Below are positions 1-7,782 of a stretch of 44,778 nt of DNA, piece by piece. Where the stretch lies: contig CAAENH010000001.1 in NCBI GenBank assembly GCA_900757295.1, positions 1 through 44,778 of the forward strand, written 5' to 3'. The stretch comes from Bacilli bacterium. Its GTDB lineage: Bacteria > Bacillota_I > Bacilli_A > RF39 > UBA660. The notes under the pieces are model-generated. The model made no database searches and was not told the DNA's origin. It saw only the letters and a program-made list of their open reading frames with translations. A program made the translations under genes and the position numbers. Each line of letters opens with the position of its first letter. Positions within the stretch are counted from its first letter, which is position 1.

Positions 1-16
1 ATTTTTTCTTATAAAA

Positions 17-43
17 CGAAAAAATCAATCATTTCTGATTGAT
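17..43 (-). terminator. Intrinsic terminator of tmRNA
   Basis: An 8-bp perfect stem (24-31 with 36-43, loop 32-35) is followed, reading on the minus strand, by a run of T (19-23). It lies about 40 nt beyond the CCA end of the tmRNA, so it should end the ssrA precursor and leave a 3' trailer to be trimmed. Confidence 0.75.
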
Positions 44-82
44 ATCTATCTAAAAGTTCGAATAGTTCGAACAGATTCGCCA

Positions 83-451
83 TGGTGGAGTAGAGGAGAA
101 TCGAACTCCTGTCCAAAATACTGTAAAATACAATTACTACAAGTTTAGTTAGAATTAAATTTAGCTAATAAATCGGATCTAACGCACCAAGTTTAATAGC
201 ATAGTTTAGTAATTATTCATTAATTTAACCTAAACAATTAAATTAACATATCTTACTAATATAAACCTCTAAAATAATCCGTAAGAATGATTAAATAGAA
301 GTGCTTCTTATACTTAACTTATTAAGCTGCTACTGGAGCAAAAGAAGCGAAACCATAATTAGTTTCGTCATTTATTTTTAAAAATACATTTTAGGTATGC
401 CTACCACTTGCAATCATATCTACATATATTCTGTCGATACCATGCTACCCC
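83..451 (-). ncRNA. ssrA: Transfer-messenger RNA (tmRNA)
   Basis: tmRNA rescues stalled ribosomes together with SmpB (encoded at 38798-39232) and tags the unfinished protein for ClpXP-type proteases. On the minus strand the 5' end GGGGTAG (451 downward) pairs with CTACTCC near the 3' end, giving a 7-bp acceptor stem with a G3-U wobble, the alanine identity pair. A T-arm with GTTCGATTC and an encoded ACCA end at 83 complete the tRNA-like half. The tag reading frame ends in two stop codons (319-324), preceded by Ala-Pro-Val-Ala-Ala; upstream codons read Asn-Asp-Glu-Thr-Asn-Tyr-Gly-Phe-Ala-Ser-Phe. The exact resume codon (around 370-378) cannot be fixed by eye. The length, 369 nt, is normal for a one-piece bacterial tmRNA. 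Confidence 0.95.
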
Positions 452-460
452 ATGCCTTAA

Positions 461-489
461 ATACTAACACAATTGACAAAAAAAAGCAA
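461..489 (-). promoter_or_regulatory. Probable tmRNA promoter
   Basis: On the minus strand TTGCTT (484-489) and TAGTAT (461-466) are 17 nt apart, and the tmRNA 5' end at 451 is about 10 nt downstream. The match to consensus is only moderate. It overlaps the divergent promoter for the gene at 526. Confidence 0.4.
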
Positions 490-501
490 ATGTAGTATCA
501 T
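473..501 (+). promoter_or_regulatory. Sigma-A-type promoter for the 526-900 gene
   Basis: A perfect -35 TTGACA (473-478) is separated by 17 nt from TATCAT (496-501), one base off the -10 consensus. The start codon follows 24 nt further on, behind an AGGGGTG ribosome binding site (514-520). Confidence 0.75.
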
Positions 502-525
502 ATTCTAACTATTAGGGGTGATAAT

Positions 526-900
526 ATGTATGCAGAAGCTGAATTTAAATTTGATTGGTCAAATGCTTTAAAAAAACTTATAGTACTAGCTACTACTGCT
601 TTGTTAATTCTTTTAATAATTTATCTATTTAATAATAATAAAAAAGAACAAAACACTTATTTTGAAGATAATTTAATAACAATGACTAATGTAGCTAAAA
701 ATTATTTTAATAATCATGAATATACAAATAACAAAATAACTTTAGAAGAAATGATTAATAAGAAAATGTTAATAGATTTTGTTGATGAAAATGGTAATAA
801 TTGTAATACTAAAAAAAGTTATGCTCAAATAAATAATAATAAAATTAAAATTAGTTTAACTTGTGATATAGAACAAAAAACAACCGAAATAACAATTTAA
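526..900 (+). CDS. Small single-pass membrane protein, pilin-like layout
   Basis: This 124-residue protein has no function I can name. A short charged N-terminus is followed by one hydrophobic segment (about residues 18-35, ending Tyr-Leu-Phe) and then a polar Asn/Lys-rich domain that should lie outside the cell. That domain has a predicted helix (about 44-62), a Thr-Leu-Glu-Glu-Met helix start (72-76) and two cysteines (93 and 113) that could form a disulfide near the C-terminus. The order (hydrophobic helix, amphipathic helix, small beta region with a cysteine pair) resembles minor pilins or pseudopilins. However, the typical prepilin cleavage site (Gly-Phe-x-x-x-Glu) is missing, so the link is structural resemblance only. 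It has its own strong promoter, a GGTGATA-type ribosome binding site and a terminator, so it is monocistronic, divergent from tmRNA and convergent with pheT. Confidence 0.75.
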   Translation: MYAEAEFKFDWSNALKKLIVLATTALLILLIIYLFNNNKKEQNTYFEDNLITMTNVAKNYFNNHEYTNNKITLEEMINKKMLIDFVDENGNNCNTKKSYAQINNNKIKISLTCDIEQKTTEITI

Positions 901-942
901 AAAGAATGGATTACTCAATAATATTTAATCCATTCTTTTTTA
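901..942. terminator. Bidirectional terminator between the 526 gene and pheT
   Basis: A 13-bp stem (901-913 with 926-938, 12-nt loop) is followed on the plus strand by a T run. It serves the rightward gene ending at 900. For leftward pheT the stop codon (911-913) lies inside the stem and the following T run is short, so it may be weaker in that direction. Confidence 0.75.
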
Positions 943-3241
943 TATGTTCAATAAATTTATTTTTAAAATCTTGTAATTCTTCATTAGTAAGAGTTTTCTC
1001 ATTACTTCCTATAATATATCTAATAGTATATTTATTTTCTATTTCACCATCATATTTATCAATAAATAATCTTTCTTTTATTATTGGAGATTCAAATTCA
1101 TTTAAAATACTATTTAAATATTCATATTTATTATTCTTATCCATTAAAATTGTATAATCTAAAGTAACACTAGGATATTTACTTATAGGTTCATAAATGT
1201 AATCATTCTTTTGAAGAGTAACAAATTTATCAAAATCAATAGTTCCAATAACAATGCTTTTCTTTTTAGCAATTTTTGCCGAAATATTAGAATTAACAAC
1301 CCTTATACTTCCTACGACATCGTTATCTAAAATACAATCAAATGTTAATGATTTATCATAATAATCATATGAACTGCTTTTAACAAAATTTACATTTTTA
1401 TTATAAACAATTTTAAATAATGTTTGTAATACCAATTTTGCTTGATAGAACATTTTTTCTAAATTTTTATAATTATCTGCTAGTGCAAATGCTAAAGATC
1501 TTTTATTTTCACCATCAATAAATTCTGTTCCGATTTCAAAAACATTAACATTAGAATAAGTTTTTAAATTAGTTTTAACTACATCAATTAAACTTAATCC
1601 TAAATCATCTCTTAAAGTATTATCATTAGACTTTCCAAGTAATCTAATATTATCTTTTGTAATATTTAATTTTTCTAACATTGCTGTTTTATACCATAAA
1701 TAGGTATGTACTTCATTCATATTAAATTTTGTTGCTAATAATCTTTTAACTTCATACTCTATTTCTTGAATATTTTCTAAACTGCCAAAAGTTAAATCTA
1801 ATTTCAAAGGCTTTAATTCAATATTTTCATAACCATATAATCTAGCAATTTCTTCAATTAAATCTGCCTCTAAAGAAATATCTTTAGTTGCTCTATAAGT
1901 TGGAACAATAACTTTATAATTATCACTATATTCTTCTACTTTAAATCCTAAAGATGTTAAAACATTTATAATAAAACCACTTTCAATATCTTTACCCATA
2001 TATTTTTTTATAGTCTTTTTTTGTAAGATAATTTCTTTTTTCTCTAATTTATTAACATATACATCAGTTAAATTAGAAGTAATTTCTATATCAGGATCAA
2101 ATTGTCTTAATAAATATACAAATCTTTTAGCAGCAACTAATGTCATATTAGGATCTAAAGATTTCTCATAACGTGCAGATGCTTCTGTTCTTAATCCTAA
2201 AGATGTTGCAGTACGTCTTACACTAGCAGCATTGAAATTAGCACTCTCTAAAACAATAGAAGTCGTATCATCTAATATTTCACTATCAAGTCCACCCATA
2301 ACACCAGCTATAGCAAAATATTCATCATCATTTTTAATCATCAACATTTTATCAGATAAAACACGTTTTTCATTATCTAAAGTAACAAATTCATCTTTAT
2401 CATTTGCTAATTCTACTTCTATTCTATTTATTTTTCTAGCATCAAAAGCATGCATAGGTTGACCTAATTCTAACATTAAATAATTAGTTAAATCTATTAT
2501 TAAAGATTTACTTCTCATACCTGTATAATATAAGAATATCTGCATATCAAAAGGTGTTTCAGTATTAGTAATATTTTCTATTTTTAATCCTGTATATCTA
2601 GAACACAAATCACTATTTACTTTTATATCCAAGTCTTCTTTATCATTAGGAATATCTTCAACTGTCAATTTTTTTAATTTTAAACCTGTTATAGCAGATA
2701 TTTCTCTAGCAATACCATAATGTCCCCATAAATCAGGACGATTAGTTAAAGATTTGTTATCTATTTCAACAATTATATCTTCTATTGGAAGATAATCTTT
2801 TATATCTCTACCTACTTCATAATTATCAGGAAGTTCTAAAATACCTTCACAATTTTCTGCAAAACCTAATTCTTCTGCACTACACATCATTCCAAAACTT
2901 TCTTCACCAGCAAGTTTACGTTTAGTTATTTTCATGCCACAAACATGTCCACCAATATTTACTAAAGGTGCCTTTAAACCAACTCTAACATTAGGTGCAC
3001 CACAAATTATTTGAATATGTTCATTACCATTATCAACAAGTAACTTATGTAATTTTTTAGAATTTTCAACTTTTTCACATTCTAATATTTGAGCAACAAC
3101 TACACCATCAATATCGTTACCCTTAATTTGAACACCTTCTACTTCTGCAGTTCTAATAGAAAATTTATCCCAAATACTAACCCAATCAATAGAATCACTA
3201 TTTTCTAAATGCTTTTTTAATTTATTACATGATATTAACAT
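911..3241 (-). CDS. pheT: Phenylalanyl-tRNA synthetase beta subunit
   Basis: The beta subunit of the alpha2-beta2 enzyme that charges tRNA-Phe. At 776 residues it is close to the usual ~800. The order of domains is complete: an EMAP/tRNA-binding OB fold (about 39-150), the B3/B4 editing domain (about 210-360, hydrolyses Tyr-tRNA-Phe), B5 (about 395-470), a catalytic-like core without its own active site (about 480-690) and a C-terminal FDX-ACB domain that contacts the anticodon (about 690-776). It follows pheS with an 8-nt gap and shares its T-box-controlled transcript. Its stop codon is inside the downstream hairpin. Confidence 0.97.
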   Translation of the reverse strand: MLISCNKLKKHLENSDSIDWVSIWDKFSIRTAEVEGVQIKGNDIDGVVVAQILECEKVENSKKLHKLLVDNGNEHIQIICGAPNVRVGLKAPLVNIGGHVCGMKITKRKLAGEESFGMMCSAEELGFAENCEGILELPDNYEVGRDIKDYLPIEDIIVEIDNKSLTNRPDLWGHYGIAREISAITGLKLKKLTVEDIPNDKEDLDIKVNSDLCSRYTGLKIENITNTETPFDMQIFLYYTGMRSKSLIIDLTNYLMLELGQPMHAFDARKINRIEVELANDKDEFVTLDNEKRVLSDKMLMIKNDDEYFAIAGVMGGLDSEILDDTTSIVLESANFNAASVRRTATSLGLRTEASARYEKSLDPNMTLVAAKRFVYLLRQFDPDIEITSNLTDVYVNKLEKKEIILQKKTIKKYMGKDIESGFIINVLTSLGFKVEEYSDNYKVIVPTYRATKDISLEADLIEEIARLYGYENIELKPLKLDLTFGSLENIQEIEYEVKRLLATKFNMNEVHTYLWYKTAMLEKLNITKDNIRLLGKSNDNTLRDDLGLSLIDVVKTNLKTYSNVNVFEIGTEFIDGENKRSLAFALADNYKNLEKMFYQAKLVLQTLFKIVYNKNVNFVKSSSYDYYDKSLTFDCILDNDVVGSIRVVNSNISAKIAKKKSIVIGTIDFDKFVTLQKNDYIYEPISKYPSVTLDYTILMDKNNKYEYLNSILNEFESPIIKERLFIDKYDGEIENKYTIRYIIGSNEKTLTNEELQDFKNKFIEHIKKNGLNIIE

Positions 3242-3249
3242 TTTTTCAC

Positions 3250-4257
3250 CTACTCTACATTAAATTTATCTAACAATCTTAGATCACCAGAATTTAATAT
3301 TCTAATGTCATCTATCTTATATTTCATCATTGCTAATCTGGTAATACCTAATCCAAAAGCAAAACCACTATATTCATTAGGATCTATTCCACTTTCTTTT
3401 AAAACATTAGGGTGAATCATTCCACCTGGACATAGCTCTAACCATCCACTGTTCTTACATGTAGGACAACCTTTGCCACCACAAATTAAACAACTACAAT
3501 CTATTTCTACACCAGGTTCAACAAATGGGAAAAATCCTGGTCTAATTCTTACATCAACATCTGTTTTAAATATAGCTGACATAAGTTCCTTCATAGTATA
3601 AATCAAATTACCAATAGATACATTTTTATCAATAACCATACCTTCTACTTGAAAGAAAGTATTTTCATGACATGCATCTAAGTCTTCATTTCTAAAGCAT
3701 CTTCCTGGTGCACAAATTTTTATAGGAGCACCATACTTTTGCATTGCATGAATTTGATTAGGAGAAGTATGAGTACGCAATAATTTACCATTGTCTAACC
3801 AATAAGTATCTTGCATATCTCTAGCTGGATGATCCTTTGGAATATTTAAAGCCTCAAAATTAAAATACTCACTTTCCATTTCTGGACCACTTATTACACT
3901 AAATCCCATTCTTTTTAAAATGTCAGTTACTTCTTTACTAACAATAGTGATAGGATGTAAAGAACCTAGCTCTTCTTTAACTGGTAAAGTTTCATCAAAT
4001 TCTATATTTTTAGTAATATTTACTTCTGAAATTTTAATATTAATCTTTTCTTCCAACTCTTTTTTTATTTTATTAAATAAACTTCCAAATTGCTTTTTTT
4101 CATCTATAGTCATATCTTTAAGTTTTGACATTAATTCAGAAATTTTACTTTTTTTACCTAAATATTTAGATTTAATATTCAATAAATCTGCTTCTTTAGT
4201 TGCTTCTTTAATTTCAATTAAAGCATTTGAAACTATTTCTTTTAATTCTTCTTTCAT
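3250..4257 (-). CDS. pheS: Phenylalanyl-tRNA synthetase alpha subunit
   Basis: The catalytic alpha subunit, 335 residues (family ~340). An N-terminal coiled-coil arm (about 1-90) that embraces tRNA-Phe is followed by the class II synthetase core. Motif 2 is seen as Phe-Arg-Asn-Glu-Asp-Leu-Asp-Ala-Cys-His followed by Phe-Phe-Gln-Val-Glu-Gly; the usual Asp-Ala-Thr-His reads Asp-Ala-Cys-His here. A Cys-rich insert (Cys-Leu-Ile-Cys, Cys-Pro-Thr-Cys) and motif 3 (Gly-Leu-Gly-Ile-Thr-Arg-Leu) follow. The start at 4257 has a GGAGGAA ribosome binding site directly downstream of the T-box terminator. First gene of the pheST operon. Confidence 0.97.
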   Translation of the reverse strand: MKEELKEIVSNALIEIKEATKEADLLNIKSKYLGKKSKISELMSKLKDMTIDEKKQFGSLFNKIKKELEEKINIKISEVNITKNIEFDETLPVKEELGSLHPITIVSKEVTDILKRMGFSVISGPEMESEYFNFEALNIPKDHPARDMQDTYWLDNGKLLRTHTSPNQIHAMQKYGAPIKICAPGRCFRNEDLDACHENTFFQVEGMVIDKNVSIGNLIYTMKELMSAIFKTDVDVRIRPGFFPFVEPGVEIDCSCLICGGKGCPTCKNSGWLELCPGGMIHPNVLKESGIDPNEYSGFAFGLGITRLAMMKYKIDDIRILNSGDLRLLDKFNVE

Positions 4258-4272
4258 TTTTATTCCTCCAAT

Positions 4273-4500
4273 AAAAAAATTCTAAAACTAAGGGACGCAA
4301 TATAGCGCGGTACCACCCTAATTCTAGAAATTCTAGCACTTTAATAAGATTAACGCTCTTTAACACGAATAAGTTCATATATATGAATTTTTCTAATTAG
4401 TTTATCTTTAAGTAATTCCAGCTATATACTTAATCTCTAAATAAGAACTCTAATTAAATACTAATTATATAATCAACACTTACTTACTAAATTAGTTTAA
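4273..4500 (-). promoter_or_regulatory. T-box leader controlling pheST
   Basis: The minus strand carries the T-box signature AGGGTGGTACCGCG (4306-4319), whose bulge pairs with the free acceptor end of uncharged tRNA. The competing terminator pairs 4316-4329 with 4280-4294 (long stem with some G-U pairs) and is followed by seven T (4273-4279), ending just before the pheS ribosome binding site. By family rule the specifier should be a Phe codon. Two TTC triplets are candidates in the stem I region (one in the upstream arm, one followed by A on the downstream arm near 4384); I could not decide between them. Expected behaviour is read-through when tRNA-Phe is uncharged. The 5' boundary is approximate. 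Confidence 0.93.
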
Positions 4501-4549
4501 CACAGTAAATTTAATATATCAATAAAAAGATTTATTTTTAATAATTTTA

Positions 4550-4558
4550 TGTTATAAT
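4550..4558 (+). promoter_or_regulatory. Extended -10 promoter of galU
   Basis: TATAAT (4553-4558) is preceded by TG one base upstream (4550-4551), the extended -10 form that can work with a poor -35. No good -35 is visible. galU starts 22 nt downstream behind AAGGAG (4567-4572). Confidence 0.65.
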
Positions 4559-4580
4559 ACAACTCCAAGGAGAGTTATAC

Positions 4581-5459
4581 ATGAAAACAATAAAAAAAGC
4601 TGTTATCTTAGCTGGTGGTTTTGGAACAAGATTTTTACCAATTACTAAAGCAATTCCGAAAGAAATGCTGCCAATTATAGATAGACCAGTAATAGATTAT
4701 ATAGTAGATGAATGTTTAGAAAGTGGCATAGAGGAAATTTATATTATTTCTAATAACAAAAAAAGTTCTTTAAAAAATTATTTTGAAAATAATTACACTT
4801 TAAATAGTCATTTAAAAAAACACAATAAAGAAAAAGATTTAAAAATATTGAGTAATTTAAATGATCTAAAAAAGATTAAAATATTTGAAGAAGATATCAA
4901 TGATCTTAAGGGAGATGGATATGCTTTAAAAAGAATTAGAAAATACATGAAAAATGAACCATTTGCTTTAATTTATGGTGATGATCTAATGTATTCCAAA
5001 AATAAACCAGTATTAAAACAATTAATTGAAATGTATGAAAAAACTAATTCTAATATAATAGCAGTTAGAACAGTAGAAGACAAAGATATTCATAAATACG
5101 GTATTATTGAATATGAAAAAGATAATAAAATAAAAAACATAATAGAAAAACCATCTTTAGAAAATGCACCATCGAATGATGCTGGAATAGGTAGATATAT
5201 ATTAAGTGAAAATTTCTTTTCTGAATTAGATTCTTTAGAGCCAAATGAAAAAGGCGAATATCAAGCTATAGAAGTAACTTCAAGACTAATAAGAAAAGAA
5301 TCAGCATATGCATGTAAATTTGAAGGTAATTATTATGATACAGGAAGTAAATTAGGCTATATAAAAGCTAATATAGACTATGCTTTAAATAATGAGCAGT
5401 TACATTATGATATCTTAAATCATATAACTGAAATAGTTGAAAACAAAAAGAATTCTTAA
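4581..5459 (+). CDS. galU: UTP--glucose-1-phosphate uridylyltransferase
   Basis: Makes UDP-glucose from UTP and glucose-1-phosphate, the donor for glycolipids, capsule or wall polysaccharides. At 292 residues it is the usual length. The nucleotidyl-transferase signature is at residues 10-30 (Gly-Gly-Phe-Gly-Thr-Arg-Phe-Leu-Pro, then Pro-Lys-Glu-Met-Leu-Pro), the metal-binding Gly-Asp-Asp lies near 133 and the sugar-binding Glu-Lys-Pro near 193. The usual Gly-Leu-Gly-His-Ala motif reads Gly-Asp-Gly-Tyr-Ala here. It stands alone between the divergent pheST leader and a convergent gene, with its own promoter and terminator. Its stop codon falls in the terminator loop. Confidence 0.93.
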   Translation: MKTIKKAVILAGGFGTRFLPITKAIPKEMLPIIDRPVIDYIVDECLESGIEEIYIISNNKKSSLKNYFENNYTLNSHLKKHNKEKDLKILSNLNDLKKIKIFEEDINDLKGDGYALKRIRKYMKNEPFALIYGDDLMYSKNKPVLKQLIEMYEKTNSNIIAVRTVEDKDIHKYGIIEYEKDNKIKNIIEKPSLENAPSNDAGIGRYILSENFFSELDSLEPNEKGEYQAIEVTSRLIRKESAYACKFEGNYYDTGSKLGYIKANIDYALNNEQLHYDILNHITEIVENKKNS

Positions 5460-5476
5460 TCTAGAATTCTTTTTTT
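5445..5476. terminator. Bidirectional terminator between galU and the 5475 gene
   Basis: A 12-bp stem (5445-5456 with 5463-5474, 6-nt loop) has T runs on both strands. It overlaps the last codons of galU and touches the stop codon of the leftward gene, so two convergent genes share it. Confidence 0.8.
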
Positions 5477-5696
5477 ATTTATCTAATATTTTCATTAAAA
5501 TATCAATTAAGTCTTGATCATTAATTTTTTTTATGAACAATTCATTATTTTCTAAAACTTCTTCAAAAATAATTTCTGATTTTTCATCTTCACTTTTTGC
5601 TAAAGCATATTTAATGCCACCATAATATGTTATATTTTCAATAACATACTTTTCTTTGTTCTCTAAAGTAATAATAGTATCTTTTTCTAAACTCAT
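5475..5696 (-). CDS. Small acidic beta-rich protein (DUF1292-like)
   Basis: A 73-residue soluble protein. Its pattern (charged start, Ile-Thr-Leu-Glu-Asn, Tyr-Tyr-Gly-Gly-Ile-Lys-Tyr-Ala-Leu-Ala, acidic stretch, Ile-Ile-Phe-Glu-Glu-Val) is like DUF1292 proteins, which are short and of unknown function. The assignment is from pattern memory only. It lies 19 nt after the coiled-coil gene, whose stop codon is immediately followed by the ribosome binding site GGAGATGA for this gene, so the two are almost certainly one transcript. The stop codon is in the shared terminator. Confidence 0.6.
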   Translation of the reverse strand: MSLEKDTIITLENKEKYVIENITYYGGIKYALAKSEDEKSEIIFEEVLENNELFIKKINDQDLIDILMKILDK

Positions 5697-5715
5697 CCCT
5701 TTTTATTCATCTCCT

Positions 5716-7683
5716 TTAAGCCATTTTTCTAACATTCTCTTCAACGTTATTTAAATCAAATGGATTATAAATTAAATTAGCTACATCTAAAGCATTTAAA
5801 TTTTTAGTATTCTTTTTCTTAATATCTACAACTTTAATTTTTTCATTATCGCCTGTTCTAACCTTATCAACATTAGTTACTTTAATTATATTTTCAGGAG
5901 TACTAGTCTTATTCAAATCTATGCTTAAATCAATATCTTTAATATCATTGACTCTTTCTTTTTCTAATTCTTTATTAACAATATCTTCCATATTAATAAC
6001 AGGAACTTCTTTAGTATTATCAGGATACAAGAATTTCAAAGTTTGTTCAAAAGAATCAATACTTTCTTTTACTTCATTTTTAGAAACTACTTTCTTACTA
6101 TCCAATAAATCGTCTAACTGTACTTTTGAATCATGAGATACCTCTAATTGTTTAGCTTCAGTTTCTAAAGATTTACTATTTAAGATTTTTTTCAAACCAA
6201 TAGTAATTTCATTTTTCAAAGATGAAACATTAAAATTCTTATACTTTAATCTAAATTCTAAGGCATCTATTTTTTCTTTTAAAGCATCAAGTTCAATTTT
6301 ATCTTCATTTTGTTTAACAATATCATAATAGTTACTACGATTTAATTGCTCTTTAATAATTGAAGACAATTCTTTTGAATGTTGTTTTGAATCAGACTTT
6401 AAATTTTTAATAATTTCTTCTTCATTATTATTATCAACAATAAGATCTGCAATATCATTCTTATATCTGTTAATTATATCAGCAGCTATATCTAATTCTT
6501 TATTCATTTTAGATATTTCCCTTTTACGATAAGCTATTTCTTTTGTAGTACCTTTTGAATTATTATAGACCTCAGTTAAGTTATCAATACTAACTTTTCT
6601 AGTTTGATATTCATTTTCTAATTCTGCAACTTGATTCGTTAATACTTTTATAGCTACTGTATTTAAGTTAATAACATCTTCATGCGTCTTTATTTTTTGA
6701 TCTAGAGAATTTACAATTTGTTCTATACTACTAGTTCTGGATAATTCAATAGGTAATTTACTTAAAGAATAATCTGTTTTAGATATATTTTTTTCTTTTT
6801 TAGTATATTCCTTATTTAAATCATTTAACTCTTGCTCAAGTTTAGTTGCATCCCCATTTTTAATGGTAATATTCATATAAGGCTTTTCTAAAGCCAAATC
6901 AGTTATATTTTTTAATAATTCGAGTGATAAATTTAAATCACCTTTTTTATCTAGCTCTTCTTTAATTAATTGTACAAGATAAATAGGAGAATTCTTTATT
7001 TCAGCAACACGTGATTCATATTCACAAACTTCTTCTGTTAATTCATTTACAAACTTCTTTTTATCTATTATAGCCATAGAATCACTATAATATTTATCAG
7101 AAGCTAATTTATTTTCTAATGAACTAATATCTTCTTTGATATTATTCATTTTATTTTCAATTGTATTTTTTTCTTCAGCTAAAATATTTATAGCGCTATG
7201 CATTCTACTTTGAGAATTTGTTATATCCTTTAATTCAGAATTTATAACTTCTAAAGAAGATAGATTATCTTTAATAAATGTTTTAAATTCTCTAGAATTA
7301 ACGCTATATTCTTTATATACATTTATTTGATTTTCTAAATTATTTTTTTTAGCTGTTAATTTATTTTCTTGATCAACTAAATCACTTAATTGTAAATTAT
7401 ACTTACCCAACTCATTGTCTATCTTTTCTAATTGATAACTATAATCATTTAACTCTGTATTTTTTGAAGTTAATATTAATTTATCATCATTTTTGGCTGC
7501 AGCTATATCAGTTTTATTGGGAGTATAATCTTTTATCTTTTTATTCAAATGATCAATTTTACTTTCTAAATCATTTAATTCTAATTCTAAAGTATTATAA
7601 TCATTTTCATTTATGGAAGACGCCATATTTGCTAAATAATCAAGTCTTTTATATATACCACTTAAAAATGTACTTTTTTCCAT
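5716..7683 (-). CDS. Large coiled-coil protein of unknown function
   Basis: A 655-residue protein I do not recognise. Most of it (about residues 15-560) is heptad-rich, Glu/Lys/Asn/Leu-rich sequence expected to form long, broken coiled coils. There is no Walker A or B motif, so it is not an SMC or RecN ATPase, and no signal peptide or membrane segment is visible, so it should be cytoplasmic. The C-terminal ~90 residues are less repetitive, with Val-Asp-Lys-Val-Arg-Thr-Gly-Asp and an Ile-Tyr-Asn-Pro-Phe-Asp-Leu motif close to the end that could be a binding or anchoring peptide. It starts at 7683 with a GGGAGTG site and a good promoter. The 73-residue gene follows in the same operon. A structural or scaffolding role is only a guess. 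Confidence 0.8.
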   Translation of the reverse strand: MEKSTFLSGIYKRLDYLANMASSINENDYNTLELELNDLESKIDHLNKKIKDYTPNKTDIAAAKNDDKLILTSKNTELNDYSYQLEKIDNELGKYNLQLSDLVDQENKLTAKKNNLENQINVYKEYSVNSREFKTFIKDNLSSLEVINSELKDITNSQSRMHSAINILAEEKNTIENKMNNIKEDISSLENKLASDKYYSDSMAIIDKKKFVNELTEEVCEYESRVAEIKNSPIYLVQLIKEELDKKGDLNLSLELLKNITDLALEKPYMNITIKNGDATKLEQELNDLNKEYTKKEKNISKTDYSLSKLPIELSRTSSIEQIVNSLDQKIKTHEDVINLNTVAIKVLTNQVAELENEYQTRKVSIDNLTEVYNNSKGTTKEIAYRKREISKMNKELDIAADIINRYKNDIADLIVDNNNEEEIIKNLKSDSKQHSKELSSIIKEQLNRSNYYDIVKQNEDKIELDALKEKIDALEFRLKYKNFNVSSLKNEITIGLKKILNSKSLETEAKQLEVSHDSKVQLDDLLDSKKVVSKNEVKESIDSFEQTLKFLYPDNTKEVPVINMEDIVNKELEKERVNDIKDIDLSIDLNKTSTPENIIKVTNVDKVRTGDNEKIKVVDIKKKNTKNLNALDVANLIYNPFDLNNVEENVRKMA

Positions 7684-7712
7684 AAGACACTCCCTTATTC
7701 TATACTATTAAA

Positions 7713-7766
7713 ATAATAACACAATCACAGACTTATTGCAATATTATTAAATTTGAAAAATATAAT
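7713..7766. promoter_or_regulatory. Divergent promoters sharing one palindromic -35 box
   Basis: TTGCAA (7736-7741) is its own reverse complement. Leftward it is 17 nt from TATTAT (7713-7718) for the coiled-coil gene. Rightward it is 19 nt from TATAAT (7761-7766) for the gene at 7783. Two polymerases could not occupy it at once. The rightward start would fall very close to the ribosome binding site. Confidence 0.5.
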
Positions 7767-7782
7767 TATAAGAGGAGATTAT

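Noticed and set aside
51..75. Repeated GTTCGAA resembling a tRNA T-loop next to the tmRNA
   Set aside because: No acceptor, D or anticodon arm can be drawn around it; it is the tmRNA 3' trailer.
5716..7683. SMC, RecN or SbcC-type ATPase
   Set aside because: No P-loop, signature or Walker B motif is found at either end of the coiled-coil protein.
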